Below are positions 1-9,908 of a stretch of DNA of 64,000 nucleotides, in pieces. This stretch comes from Bordetella sp. 02P26C-1 (GTDB lineage: Bacteria > Pseudomonadota > Gammaproteobacteria > Burkholderiales > Burkholderiaceae_B): the NCBI RefSeq assembly GCF_009763255.1, contig NZ_WSJB01000018.1, positions 186,001 through 250,000 on the forward strand, written 5' to 3'. Within the stretch, counting starts at the first letter, position 1. Each line of letters starts with the position of its first letter. A program made the translations under genes and the position numbers. The notes under the pieces are model-generated. The model searched no databases. It saw only the letters and a list, made by a program, of their open reading frames with translations, and had not been told where the DNA came from.

Positions 1-95
1 TTTTTTGTTCTGGTCCAAGCTGCTTGCGTCCTTAGACATTGCGTGGCCATTAACCGTGCCGAAGCAGTAGGCATGACACAATACGGAGACCTTCT

Positions 96-560
96 ATGCA
101 GCTAAGGAATAAGCAAGATTTCTGGGCAGGAGCGATGTTTACGCTGCTTGGCCTGGGTTTTGCGTTCATCGCCACTCAGTATCAAATGGGAACGTCTGCC
201 CGCATGGGCCCAGGCTATTTCCCCTTCTGGCTAGGCATCTGTCTGGCCGTACTGGGCGCGGTCGTCGCGCTGGGCGCCATGTCGCCCAAGGCCACCAAGA
301 CCACGGTGGATCGCTTCGACTTCAAAATCCTGTTCATCATTATCGGCTCCGTCATTCTGTTCGGCGCCTTGCTGCGGCCGCTCGGTCTGTATCTCTCGCT
401 GTTCCTGCTCGTCATGGCCAGCAGTGTGGCCAGCTACGAGTACAGCTTCCGCGTCGCGCTGGTCAACGCCATCTTCCTGGTGGTGTTCTGCTGGCTGGCG
501 TTCATCAAGGGCTTGGGATTGATTTTCCCGCTATGGCCGTCGTTTCTGGGCATGAACTAA
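96..560 (+). CDS. tctB: Tripartite tricarboxylate transporter small membrane subunit TctB
   Basis: This is the small inner-membrane subunit of a TTT-family secondary carrier, which takes up carboxylates delivered by a periplasmic Bug/TctC receptor. The 154-residue protein shows four hydrophobic segments at about residues 10-27, 43-62, 76-97 and 118-140. The family motif GPGYFPFW sits at about residues 37-44 on the loop after the first segment. A GGAG box lies just upstream of the ATG. tctA follows after 24 bases, so the two form one operon. The cognate receptor gene is not downstream and may lie just outside the left edge. The substrate cannot be read from the sequence. Confidence 0.93.
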   Translation: MQLRNKQDFWAGAMFTLLGLGFAFIATQYQMGTSARMGPGYFPFWLGICLAVLGAVVALGAMSPKATKTTVDRFDFKILFIIIGSVILFGALLRPLGLYLSLFLLVMASSVASYEYSFRVALVNAIFLVVFCWLAFIKGLGLIFPLWPSFLGMN

Positions 561-584
561 AACACACGGGGAAGAGAGACAATC

Positions 585-2090
585 ATGGAATTGATGGAAC
601 ACTTGGCGCTCGGTTTTTCCGTAGCGTTCACGCCTGAGAACCTGCTGTACGCCTTGCTGGGCTGCATTCTGGGCACCCTGGTCGGCGTATTGCCTGGCTT
701 GGGGCCCGTGCCCACCATCGCGATGCTGCTGCCGATCACCTATGTGCTGCCGCCGGTGGCTGGCCTGATCATGCTGGCCGGGATTTACTACGGTACGCAG
801 TATGGCGGCTCCACCACCGCGATTCTGGTTAACCTGCCAGGCGAAACCTCAGCGGTGGTGACCGTGCTCGACGGTCACCAGATGGCACGTAATGGCCGTG
901 CGGGCGCGGCGCTGTCGCTGGCGGCTATCGGGTCGTTCTTTGCCGGTTGCGTGGCCACGCTGCTGATCGCCGCGTTCGCGCCTCCGCTGTCGGAAATCGC
1001 CTTCAAGTTCGGTCCCGCCGAATACTTCTCGCTGATGACCCTGGGTCTGATCGGTGCCGTGGTGCTGGCCTCGGGTTCGCTGCCCAAGGCAATCTGCATG
1101 ATTCTGCTGGGCCTGCTGCTGGGCATGGTGGGTACCGACGTGAACTCGGGCGTGGCGCGCTATGACTTCGGCATCCCCGAGCTGCAAGACGGTATCGACT
1201 TCGCCATCGTGGCCATGGGCGTGTTTGGTTTCGCAGAGATCCTGTCGAACCTGGAGCAAAAAGAAAACCGCGTCCAGCTCGAAGACAAGATCGGCTCGCT
1301 TTACCCCAACAAGCAGGAAATCCGTGAAGCGGTCCCGGCCATCGTTCGCGGCACGGCGCTGGGCTCGGTTCTGGGTATCCTGCCCGGCGGCGGTTCTGTG
1401 CTGTCGGCGTTCGCCTCCTACACCCTGGAAAAGAAACTGTCCAAGGAACCGGAACGCTTCGGTAAAGGCCACCCCGCAGGTCTGGCTGGTCCCGAATCGG
1501 CCAACAACGCCGGCGCACAGGCTTCGTTTATCCCGCTCTTGACCTTGGGTATCCCGGGTAACGCCGTGATGGCGCTGATGGTGGGCGCGATGACGATCCA
1601 CAACATTCAGCCCGGCCCGCAGGTCATGACCAGCCACCCGGAACTGTTCTGGGGTCTGATCGCCTCCATGTGGATCGGTAACCTGATGCTGGTGGTGCTC
1701 AACCTGCCGCTGATCGGCGTTTGGGTCAAGCTGCTGAAAGTGCCCTATCGCATCCTGTTCCCGGCCATTCTGGTGTTCTGCACGATCGGCGTGTACTCGT
1801 TGAACTACAACGTGTTCGACATCTACGTCACCGCGATCTTCGGCATCATCGGCTATATCTGGGCCAAGCTGAAGTGCGAAGGCGCCCCGCTGCTGCTGGG
1901 TCTGGTGCTGGGACCCATGATGGAAGAAAACTTCCGTCGTGCCCTGCTGCTGTCGCGCGGCGATTTCACGACGTTTGTGACGCGGCCATTGTCGGCCTCG
2001 TTGCTGGGTGCGGCGTTGATCCTTGTCGTGCTCGTGGCCCTGCCGTCGATTCGCAAGAAGCGTCAGGAAGCCTTCGTCGAAGAAGACTGA
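585..2090 (+). CDS. tctA: Tripartite tricarboxylate transporter large permease TctA
   Basis: This is the large permease subunit of the TTT carrier, working with TctB in the inner membrane. It has 501 residues, the normal family length, and is hydrophobic throughout. The internal duplication typical of TctA is visible as two Gly-Pro motifs, GVLPGLGPVPTIAMLLP near residues 34-50 and GILPGGGSVLSAF near residues 264-276. The segment YGGSTTAILVNLPGE near residues 68-82 is also characteristic. The gene follows tctB closely and ends before a strong inverted-repeat terminator at 2172-2204. A long antisense frame covering it is a codon-bias shadow. Confidence 0.95.
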   Translation: MELMEHLALGFSVAFTPENLLYALLGCILGTLVGVLPGLGPVPTIAMLLPITYVLPPVAGLIMLAGIYYGTQYGGSTTAILVNLPGETSAVVTVLDGHQMARNGRAGAALSLAAIGSFFAGCVATLLIAAFAPPLSEIAFKFGPAEYFSLMTLGLIGAVVLASGSLPKAICMILLGLLLGMVGTDVNSGVARYDFGIPELQDGIDFAIVAMGVFGFAEILSNLEQKENRVQLEDKIGSLYPNKQEIREAVPAIVRGTALGSVLGILPGGGSVLSAFASYTLEKKLSKEPERFGKGHPAGLAGPESANNAGAQASFIPLLTLGIPGNAVMALMVGAMTIHNIQPGPQVMTSHPELFWGLIASMWIGNLMLVVLNLPLIGVWVKLLKVPYRILFPAILVFCTIGVYSLNYNVFDIYVTAIFGIIGYIWAKLKCEGAPLLLGLVLGPMMEENFRRALLLSRGDFTTFVTRPLSASLLGAALILVVLVALPSIRKKRQEAFVEED

Positions 2091-2171
2091 TGCATCGAGG
2101 GCAGCGCGGGGTTCGCCCCGGGTTGCCCCGGTCACGGCATTGCGATGACCGGTCGCTTGAATCGGTGAACA

Positions 2172-2204
2172 AAAAGGCCTGGGATGTCACATCCCAGGCC
2201 TTTT
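2172..2204. terminator. Bidirectional intrinsic terminator after tctBA
   Basis: A perfect 15-bp stem (2172-2186 with 2190-2204) closes a 3-base loop. An A-run lies on one side and a T-run on the other, so it can act in both directions. It sits between two convergent genes, tctA on plus and the lipoprotein on minus. Confidence 0.9.
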
Positions 2205-2259
2205 CTATTTGATACTGCCACGGGGTCGGCGCGTGGCACCGACCCTGCAGTCCCGGCGA

Positions 2260-2859
2260 TCAGCGCGGCGTCAGCGGTGCCGGCGCGGTGGGAGATGCCG
2301 GGTTCGGCACGTTGGGCGCGGACGATCCGTTGGGCTGCGCGGCAGAAGCTTGATCACCGCGGATCTTGGCCGCAATTTCGGATGCCGCCTGGGCCGAGGG
2401 CACACCAAAGGCCAATACACCCCGATTGAGCGTCTCGGCGATGCGCGGCGCGGCCACCAGTTCGCGATCAATCACCAGGGCCAGCATATTGCCGACGTTC
2501 TGGTTGCTCACATCGTTGAGCTTGCGCGCACCGCCTTCGGTAAAGCGCAGGCCCACATAGTTTTGTCCATCACGATCAACCAGCGCCGCCGCCTCGCTCA
2601 GATCCGCACGCGTGAGCGCGGGCTGACGCTCCAGGAACAGCGAGCCGTCCGGCACCTTGATTTCCATCAGGCCAGGAGCCGAAGCGGTACGGGCCACATA
2701 AAACTCAACCGAGGAAGCCGTCACCGCCTGACCTTGCGCCTGCGTCGACTGCGCCGCTTCGTCGGTCTTGGCCGTTTGCTTGGGCGAGGTCTGGCAGCCT
2801 GCGAGCGCGAACGTGAGTACGGCCACTGCGGGCGCTAACTTGCGCATAGTGAATTGCAT
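2260..2859 (-). CDS. Lipoprotein with SecDF P1-head-like domain
   Basis: This is a predicted membrane-anchored lipoprotein. A signal peptide ends in the lipobox LALAGC-type sequence (LTFALAGC), which puts the lipidated Cys at about residue 22. The rest resembles the periplasmic P1 head subdomain of SecD: a run with FTEGGARKLNDV, then N-x-G-x-x-LALVIDRELVAAPRI, the pattern that follows T-x-x-N-x-G in SecD. The C-terminal 30 residues are rich in Ala and Pro. The ATG at 2859 was chosen because it has an AGGA box 9 bases upstream; a longer in-frame start at 2922 lacks one. No SecD membrane part is present, so a role in protein export is not implied. Confidence 0.75.
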   Translation of the reverse strand: MQFTMRKLAPAVAVLTFALAGCQTSPKQTAKTDEAAQSTQAQGQAVTASSVEFYVARTASAPGLMEIKVPDGSLFLERQPALTRADLSEAAALVDRDGQNYVGLRFTEGGARKLNDVSNQNVGNMLALVIDRELVAAPRIAETLNRGVLAFGVPSAQAASEIAAKIRGDQASAAQPNGSSAPNVPNPASPTAPAPLTPR

Positions 2860-3016
2860 GGTGATTATTCCTTTTTGATTGATACAAGGGTACTGCGGAT
2901 CAGCGCCCCGCCTGAGTTCCAATTTACAAAAAGTGTAGCGGGCTGGCGAGGGTCACAATAGTTTCATCCGTGTGCAGTTGTAAACCGTAAGGACAAACGA
3001 CATCCCTTAAGCAGTC

Positions 3017-3022
3017 TATACT
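3017..3022 (+). promoter_or_regulatory. Candidate -10 box for thiC
   Basis: TATACT lies about 10 bases before the start of the riboswitch aptamer, so transcription would begin at the aptamer edge. I could not find a convincing -35 box at normal spacing, so this is a weak assignment. Confidence 0.4.
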
Positions 3023-3030
3023 CATTCCCA

Positions 3031-5125
<2,095 letters not shown>

Positions 5126-5131
5126 TCAAAG

Positions 5132-5154
5132 GGTGGCGTCAGGGTGACGCCACC
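5132..5154 (+). terminator. Hairpin after thiC
   Basis: A perfect 10-bp stem (5132-5141 with 5145-5154) with a GGG loop lies just after the thiC stop. It has no T-tract, so termination may be inefficient or the stem may only protect the 3' end. Confidence 0.55.
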
Positions 5155-5223
5155 ATGCATGGTGCGCGCGCATCTGGCCCCGGTATTCACCCGCGCGCGC
5201 TCATACGGTGCCTATGCACCTGC

Positions 5224-5264
5224 TGAGTGCGTCAACTCCAATCGGCCCATCGTTGACGCACTCA
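5224..5264 (-). terminator. Inverted repeat after the FAD oxidase gene
   Basis: A perfect 13-bp inverted repeat (5224-5236 with 5252-5264) has a 15-base loop. It lies directly downstream of the stop of the minus-strand FAD oxidase gene, in the gap between two convergent genes. There is no clear T-run. Confidence 0.5.
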
Positions 5265-5267
5265 CCC

Positions 5268-6680
5268 TTACAGCAGCTTGCCCGGATTCAGGATCCCAGC
5301 GGGATCGAACAGCCGCTTGATATCGCGCATCAAACGCAGCTCCAGCGGGTCCTTGCTATGCAGGAAGTGATCGCGCTTGAGCTGGCCGATCCCATGCTCG
5401 GCGCTGATGCTGCCGCCATAGCGATTGACCTCATCCAGCACGATATCGGTTACGGCATCGCCCTGCTGCTGCGCCCACTCGCGCGGCGCGCCCGCCGGAC
5501 GCGACAAGTTGTAGTGCAGATTGCCGTCGCCGAAATGGCCAAAGATAAACGGACGGATATCGGGATACGCCTCGCGCACGCGCTTTTCGGCCGACTCCAT
5601 GAAGGCGGGGATCTGTTCGATAGGCAGCGAGATATCGTGCTTTAAATGCGGACCGTCCGCACGCTGCGCCTCGGAGATTTCTTCACGCAGCTTCCACAGC
5701 GCTTGCAGCTGCGCCATCGAGGTCGATACCGCCGCATCCAGGCACAGTTCGCGTTCGAGCGCCGCACCCATCACGTTTTCCAACAATGCATTCAACGCGT
5801 CTTCGTCGGCGGTGTCGGCCAGCTCCATCAACACATAGCCGGGATAACGCTGTGCGAACGGCTCCTGCACGCCTTGCGCATGTGCGAGCACGAGGTCCAC
5901 GCAGTCGCCGGTGAAAAACTCATAGGCTTGCAGACGTGGGCCGCACTGATCGTTGACGAGTTCAGCGAGTTCCAATGCCTGCTGCGGCGATTGCACCGCG
6001 GCCAACACGACAGACCGTACGCTATTGCGGGGGAAGAGCCGCAACGCCACCGCCGTGATGACGCCCAAGGTGCCTTCGGCGCCGATTAATAACTGCTTCA
6101 GATCGTAGCCGGTGTTGTCCTTGCGTAGGGTGCGCAGGCCGTGAAAAATCTCGCCCGTTGGCAACACGGCCTCGATGCCCAAGACCAGCTCGCGCGTCAT
6201 GCCATAGCGCACCACGTTCACACCGCCCGCATTGGTGGAGACGTTGCCGCCGATCTGACATGAATCCTCGGCGGCGAGGCTCAACGGCAGCATACGGTTG
6301 GCCTCCTCCGCCACGCGCCGCAGATTGCCGAGTATGCACCCTGCCTCTGCCACCAGCGTATTGGCGATCGTGTCGACAGAACGCACCTTGTTCATGCGAT
6401 CCAACGACAGCACGACGTTGGCCGGTGCGCCGTCGGGCGTCGCGCCACCGCAAAGGCCAGTATTGCCCCCACGTGGCACGACCGGCACCCCCGCCTGCTG
6501 ACAAAGCGCCAGACACTTGGCGACCTCTTCCGTGGTGCGAGGGCGCACGACGGCCTGCGCCTGACCCTTGTACAGGCCACGCCAGTCGGTTAACCACGGC
6601 TCGATGTCATCAGGCGCGGTGAATACGGTGTCTGGCCCCAACGCCTCGATCAGGCGCTGCGAGAAATCGGAAGTCGTCAT
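5268..6680 (-). CDS. FAD-linked 2-hydroxyacid dehydrogenase (GlcD/D2HGDH type)
   Basis: This is a vanillyl-alcohol-oxidase-type flavoprotein of the FAD_binding_4/FAD-oxidase_C group, predicted to oxidise a 2-hydroxyacid such as D-lactate or D-2-hydroxyglutarate. It has 470 residues. The FAD pyrophosphate motif PRGGNTGLCGG is near residues 70-80, and the second FAD segment QIGGNVSTNAGGVNVVRYG near residues 142-160. The C-terminal catalytic motif FGHFGDGNLHYN is near residue 383 and the closing SAEHGIGQLKR near residue 429. Its ATG overlaps the stop of the upstream GntR gene by four bases, so the pair is translationally coupled. The substrate is not determined. Confidence 0.88.
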   Translation of the reverse strand: MTTSDFSQRLIEALGPDTVFTAPDDIEPWLTDWRGLYKGQAQAVVRPRTTEEVAKCLALCQQAGVPVVPRGGNTGLCGGATPDGAPANVVLSLDRMNKVRSVDTIANTLVAEAGCILGNLRRVAEEANRMLPLSLAAEDSCQIGGNVSTNAGGVNVVRYGMTRELVLGIEAVLPTGEIFHGLRTLRKDNTGYDLKQLLIGAEGTLGVITAVALRLFPRNSVRSVVLAAVQSPQQALELAELVNDQCGPRLQAYEFFTGDCVDLVLAHAQGVQEPFAQRYPGYVLMELADTADEDALNALLENVMGAALERELCLDAAVSTSMAQLQALWKLREEISEAQRADGPHLKHDISLPIEQIPAFMESAEKRVREAYPDIRPFIFGHFGDGNLHYNLSRPAGAPREWAQQQGDAVTDIVLDEVNRYGGSISAEHGIGQLKRDHFLHSKDPLELRLMRDIKRLFDPAGILNPGKLL

Positions 6681-7438
6681 GGTGTCTGTCCGGTAGATAA
6701 AGATGTAGCCTCGGTCGAGTGGCCAGATGCGCCGTCCACCTCGGAAAGATTCAATGCGAGCCGAGCCGCGGCGCGCCGCAAATGCCGCCGCGCCGCCTGC
6801 CGGGCCAACGCCGCATCGCCCGCGACGATGGCCTGATGCACGGCGACGTGTTCTTGATGGACCTCGTCCACGCTTGCCGATGGATGCTGCAGCGTGTTTT
6901 CGCGCGCCATGCGCACGGCGGCTCGTACCTGCAGATTCAAATACTGCAGCAGCTGCTGGTAGTAGGCGTTATGCGTGGCCACGGCAATCGCGGCATGAAA
7001 CGCGATGTCGTGCTCGACCGCGAGCTCGGGATGATGCAAATGCTGCTCGAGCAAAGTCAGGCAGCGCTGCATTTCGGCCAGATCCGCGGCATCGCGGCGC
7101 AACGCCGCTAACGCCGCCGCGCTGCCTTCGAGCTCCATCCGCAACTCGAACACATCGGCCAGTTGCTGCCGTGTCAACAAGCTGCGCCCAGGCACCTGAA
7201 AACCGCCGCTGGCCGTACGCGCAATCACCGTGCAACCCGCACCCTGTCGGCTCGCCACCAGGCCCTGCGCGCGCAGCCGCTCCGTCGCTTCGCGGATCAC
7301 GGCGGCACTGACGCCATAGCGCTGGGCGAGCGCTTTGCCGGTCGGAAGCTTCCCGCCCACGGGATGCACGCCAGCGGCGATCTCTGCCACCAGTTGGCTC
7401 GCTACCTGCTCGGTAAGGGTTGTGGATTTCGTCAGCAT
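6677..7438 (-). CDS. FadR-subfamily GntR transcriptional regulator
   Basis: This is a DNA-binding regulator with an N-terminal winged helix (residues 8-75; the segment LPTGKALAQRYGVSAAVIREATERL is the recognition part) and a C-terminal all-helical FCD ligand-binding domain (about 90-225). The FCD metal-site pattern is visible in FELRMELE and DIAFHAAIA. It is translationally coupled to the FAD-linked dehydrogenase, so it probably senses that enzyme's substrate or product. A palindrome 19 bases upstream of its start is a likely operator for autoregulation. Confidence 0.9.
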   Translation of the reverse strand: MLTKSTTLTEQVASQLVAEIAAGVHPVGGKLPTGKALAQRYGVSAAVIREATERLRAQGLVASRQGAGCTVIARTASGGFQVPGRSLLTRQQLADVFELRMELEGSAAALAALRRDAADLAEMQRCLTLLEQHLHHPELAVEHDIAFHAAIAVATHNAYYQQLLQYLNLQVRAAVRMARENTLQHPSASVDEVHQEHVAVHQAIVAGDAALARQAARRHLRRAAARLALNLSEVDGASGHSTEATSLSTGQTP

Positions 7439-7456
7439 CCAACGATTGTAGAAGAA

Positions 7457-7475
7457 TTTTCAGGTTATCTGAAAA
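7457..7475. promoter_or_regulatory. Palindromic operator upstream of the GntR gene
   Basis: TTTTCAG at 7457-7463 and CTGAAAA at 7469-7475 form a perfect 7-bp inverted repeat around a 5-base centre. It lies 19 bases upstream of the regulator start, a position that fits repression of the regulator/FAD oxidase operon. Assignment to this regulator is inferred from position only. Confidence 0.6.
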
Positions 7476-7643
7476 CTTTGTGAAGCACAGGTGGTGCAAG
7501 TCTGCGTGTTGGGCGCGGGTGGGCAGCGTGGCCAGGCCGAGCCGTATAACGCCGCGGTGCTGGTGCTTGTGGTGGATTTGGTATGTGTTTGCGTGGGCCA
7601 GTCAGGCTAGACCCACAATGATGCTAAAGCGCACGATCCGCGC

Positions 7644-8414
7644 TCACGCGGCCACCGCGTGATGTTCCCGATCCTTGCACACCTCGCACTCTGGATCGCG
7701 GCGCACGTTCACGCTACGCCACTGCATCGTGCGCACATCCAGCCACAGCAGCCGGCCAGACAGGCTCTCACCGATACCGGCCAGCAGCTTCAACGCTTCG
7801 GCCGCCTGCATGGCGCCGATGATGCCAACCAGCGGCGCGAAAACCCCGGTCGTGGCGCAGTTAACGGCCTCGACATCATCCGCTTCGGGAAACAAACAGT
7901 GATAGCACGGCGCGTCATCATGGCGCAGGTCGTACACGCTCACCTGCCCGTCGAACCGGATCGCCGCGCCGGACACGAGCGGCTTGCGATGATGCACGCA
8001 GGCGCGATTGATGGCGTGCCGGGTTTTGAAGTTATCCGTGCAATCGAGCACCAGATCGGCTGCAGCGACGGCCTCGTCCAACTTCACACCGTCCAGCCGC
8101 TCCACGCGCGCGGTCACGTGGGTTTCGGGATTGAACGCGGCCAGCATGTCGCGCCCCGATTCGGCCTTGGGCCGGCCCACGCTCGATTCCACATGCAGGA
8201 TCTGGCGTTGCAGGTTGCTCAGCTCGACAATGTCATCGTCGGCCAGCGTGATATCGCCCACGCCGGCGGTAGTCAGATAGAGCGCGGCAGGCGAACCCAG
8301 GCCCCCTGCCCCGACCACCAGCACCCGGGCGGAGAGAAAGCGTTCCTGCCCCTCGATGCCCAGCTCGTCCAAAAGGATATGCCGGGCGTATCGGAGTAAC
8401 TGTTGGTCGTTCAT
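7644..8414 (-). CDS. moeB: MoeB/ThiF-family adenylyltransferase
   Basis: This is an E1-like enzyme that adenylates the C-terminal Gly-Gly of a small sulfur-carrier protein (MoaD or ThiS). The 256-residue product from the chosen start shows the nucleotide loop VVGAGGLGSPAALYL near residues 30-45 and the Arg-containing NLQRQILH segment near 75. The conserved DCTDNFKTRH is near 128. Two zinc-binding CxxC pairs are seen, CYHC near residue 172 and CEVC near the C-terminus. The ATG at 8414 lies 19 bases after the ctpA stop on the same strand, and an in-frame start at 8513 would overlap ctpA. MoeB and ThiF cannot be told apart by eye. Confidence 0.87.
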   Translation of the reverse strand: MNDQQLLRYARHILLDELGIEGQERFLSARVLVVGAGGLGSPAALYLTTAGVGDITLADDDIVELSNLQRQILHVESSVGRPKAESGRDMLAAFNPETHVTARVERLDGVKLDEAVAAADLVLDCTDNFKTRHAINRACVHHRKPLVSGAAIRFDGQVSVYDLRHDDAPCYHCLFPEADDVEAVNCATTGVFAPLVGIIGAMQAAEALKLLAGIGESLSGRLLWLDVRTMQWRSVNVRRDPECEVCKDREHHAVAA

Positions 8415-8433
8415 TTGCTCAACCGCCGGTCGA

Positions 8434-9882
8434 TCATTTCTTCTGAGCGGGCTCCACGCCATTGGGCGTGATGGTCTTGCGTTCGGTTTCGCCGCTAAGC
8501 GTCGGCTTGGCATTGGCCTGCGCCTGCGCGCGGGCCGAGCCCTTTTGCACGGGTTTGCCGGCCAGCAGATTCAGTGCTTGTTGCAGCTGGAAGTCATCCT
8601 TGCCACCAAATTCAAAGACTTTGCCGGCTGGGGGCGGCGGCACATCCTCGTCCAACATCGATTTCACTTCTTCGGCCTGACTATTGGACAGGTGACGCTG
8701 CAGGTCGGCTTCACGCGGCAGGCGGAACAAATCGCCTTCGGCCGTGTCGGCGACCACATAGTCCGGTTCGATGCCGGTAGCCTGAATCGAACGGCCCTTA
8801 GGCGTGAAATAACGCGAGGTGGTGAGTTTCACGCCCGTGTCCTGGCTCAGCGGCAGGATGATTTGCACCGAGCCCTTGCCAAACGTGCGGTTGCCCAAGA
8901 CCTTGGCGCGCTTATAGTCTTGCAGCGCACCCGCCACGATTTCGGAAGCCGAGGCCGAGCCTACGTTGACCAGCACCACCATCGGCACGGTCTTCACCCA
9001 TGCAGGCAGACCGGCCAGATAGTTGCCCTCGCCGCGCGAGTATTCGGCGGGCGTTGCCATGTATTTGTGTTTGGAATCCGGCGTGCGGCCATCGGTGGAC
9101 ACGATCAACACATCCGGCGGCAGGAAGGCGGCCGCTACACCGATAGCGCTGGTCAAGAGGCCGCCCGGATCATTGCGCAGATCCAGGATCAGACCCTTGG
9201 GCGCGCCCTTGGCACCAAGTTCCTTCAGATGGCGCGCGAGATCGGAGCCCGTTTTTTCCTGGAACTGAGCGATGCGAACATAGCCAATGTCGCCGTCGAG
9301 CATCTTGCTGCGCACGCTGCGCACCTTGATGACGTCGCGCACGATCTTGACCACGATGGGCTGCGGATTATCCGCGCGCATCAGCGTGAGCGTGATGGGC
9401 GTTTTAGGCGCACCGCGCATGAGCTTGACCGCTTCGTTCAACGCCATCCCCTTGGTGGGGGTGTCATCGATCTTGATGATCAAGTCGCCCGCCATCACGC
9501 CCGCGCGCGCGGCCGGGGTGTCTTCAATGGGCGAGATCACTTTGACAAAGCCGTCTTCGGATCCGACCTCTATGCCCAGGCCGCCGAATTCGCCTTGCGT
9601 CGTGCTCTGCATATCGCGGAAGGCATCGGCATCCAGATACGCCGAGTGCGGGTCCAAGTTGGACACCATGCCCGAGATCGCATTGTCGATCAGCGTCTTG
9701 TCATCGACCGCCTCGACGTAGTTGTTCTTGATCGCGGCGAAAACATTGCTCAGTTGCCGCAGTTCATCCAACGGCAATGGGCTGCCCCGTTGCGCGATGG
9801 CGGACACGCCTACACTAAGCAGGACGCCCGCTACCACGCCGATAGCTATCAAACCGAAACCACGAAACTTGCGAGTGCTCAT
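8434..9882 (-). CDS. ctpA: Carboxy-terminal processing protease CtpA (S41 family)
   Basis: This is a periplasmic serine protease of the tail-specific/CtpA group. It has 482 residues from the ATG at 9882, chosen because an AGGA box lies 8 bases upstream. The N-terminal segment FGLIAIGVVAGVLLSVGV is a signal anchor. A PDZ domain covers about residues 80-160 (GGLGIEVGSEDG). The S41 core carries the catalytic Ser in GSASASE and the catalytic Lys in RTFGKGSV. It lies 26 bases after envC and before moeB/thiF. Pairing with an EnvC-like protein suggests a shared role in cell-wall hydrolase control. Confidence 0.93.
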   Translation of the reverse strand: MSTRKFRGFGLIAIGVVAGVLLSVGVSAIAQRGSPLPLDELRQLSNVFAAIKNNYVEAVDDKTLIDNAISGMVSNLDPHSAYLDADAFRDMQSTTQGEFGGLGIEVGSEDGFVKVISPIEDTPAARAGVMAGDLIIKIDDTPTKGMALNEAVKLMRGAPKTPITLTLMRADNPQPIVVKIVRDVIKVRSVRSKMLDGDIGYVRIAQFQEKTGSDLARHLKELGAKGAPKGLILDLRNDPGGLLTSAIGVAAAFLPPDVLIVSTDGRTPDSKHKYMATPAEYSRGEGNYLAGLPAWVKTVPMVVLVNVGSASASEIVAGALQDYKRAKVLGNRTFGKGSVQIILPLSQDTGVKLTTSRYFTPKGRSIQATGIEPDYVVADTAEGDLFRLPREADLQRHLSNSQAEEVKSMLDEDVPPPPAGKVFEFGGKDDFQLQQALNLLAGKPVQKGSARAQAQANAKPTLSGETERKTITPNGVEPAQKK

Positions 9883-9908
9883 GCACACTTCCTGATGTTG
9901 AGCCGGAT

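Noticed and set aside
849-2135. Long minus-strand frame (428 codons) opposite tctA
   Set aside because: Rich in Arg, Gln and His with no motif, and exactly antisense to a clear permease gene. It is a GC-bias shadow.
7476-7643. Possible gene between the GntR and MoeB/ThiF genes
   Set aside because: The only frames are short, Trp/Cys-rich and lack start signals. I see no feature there apart from the operator.
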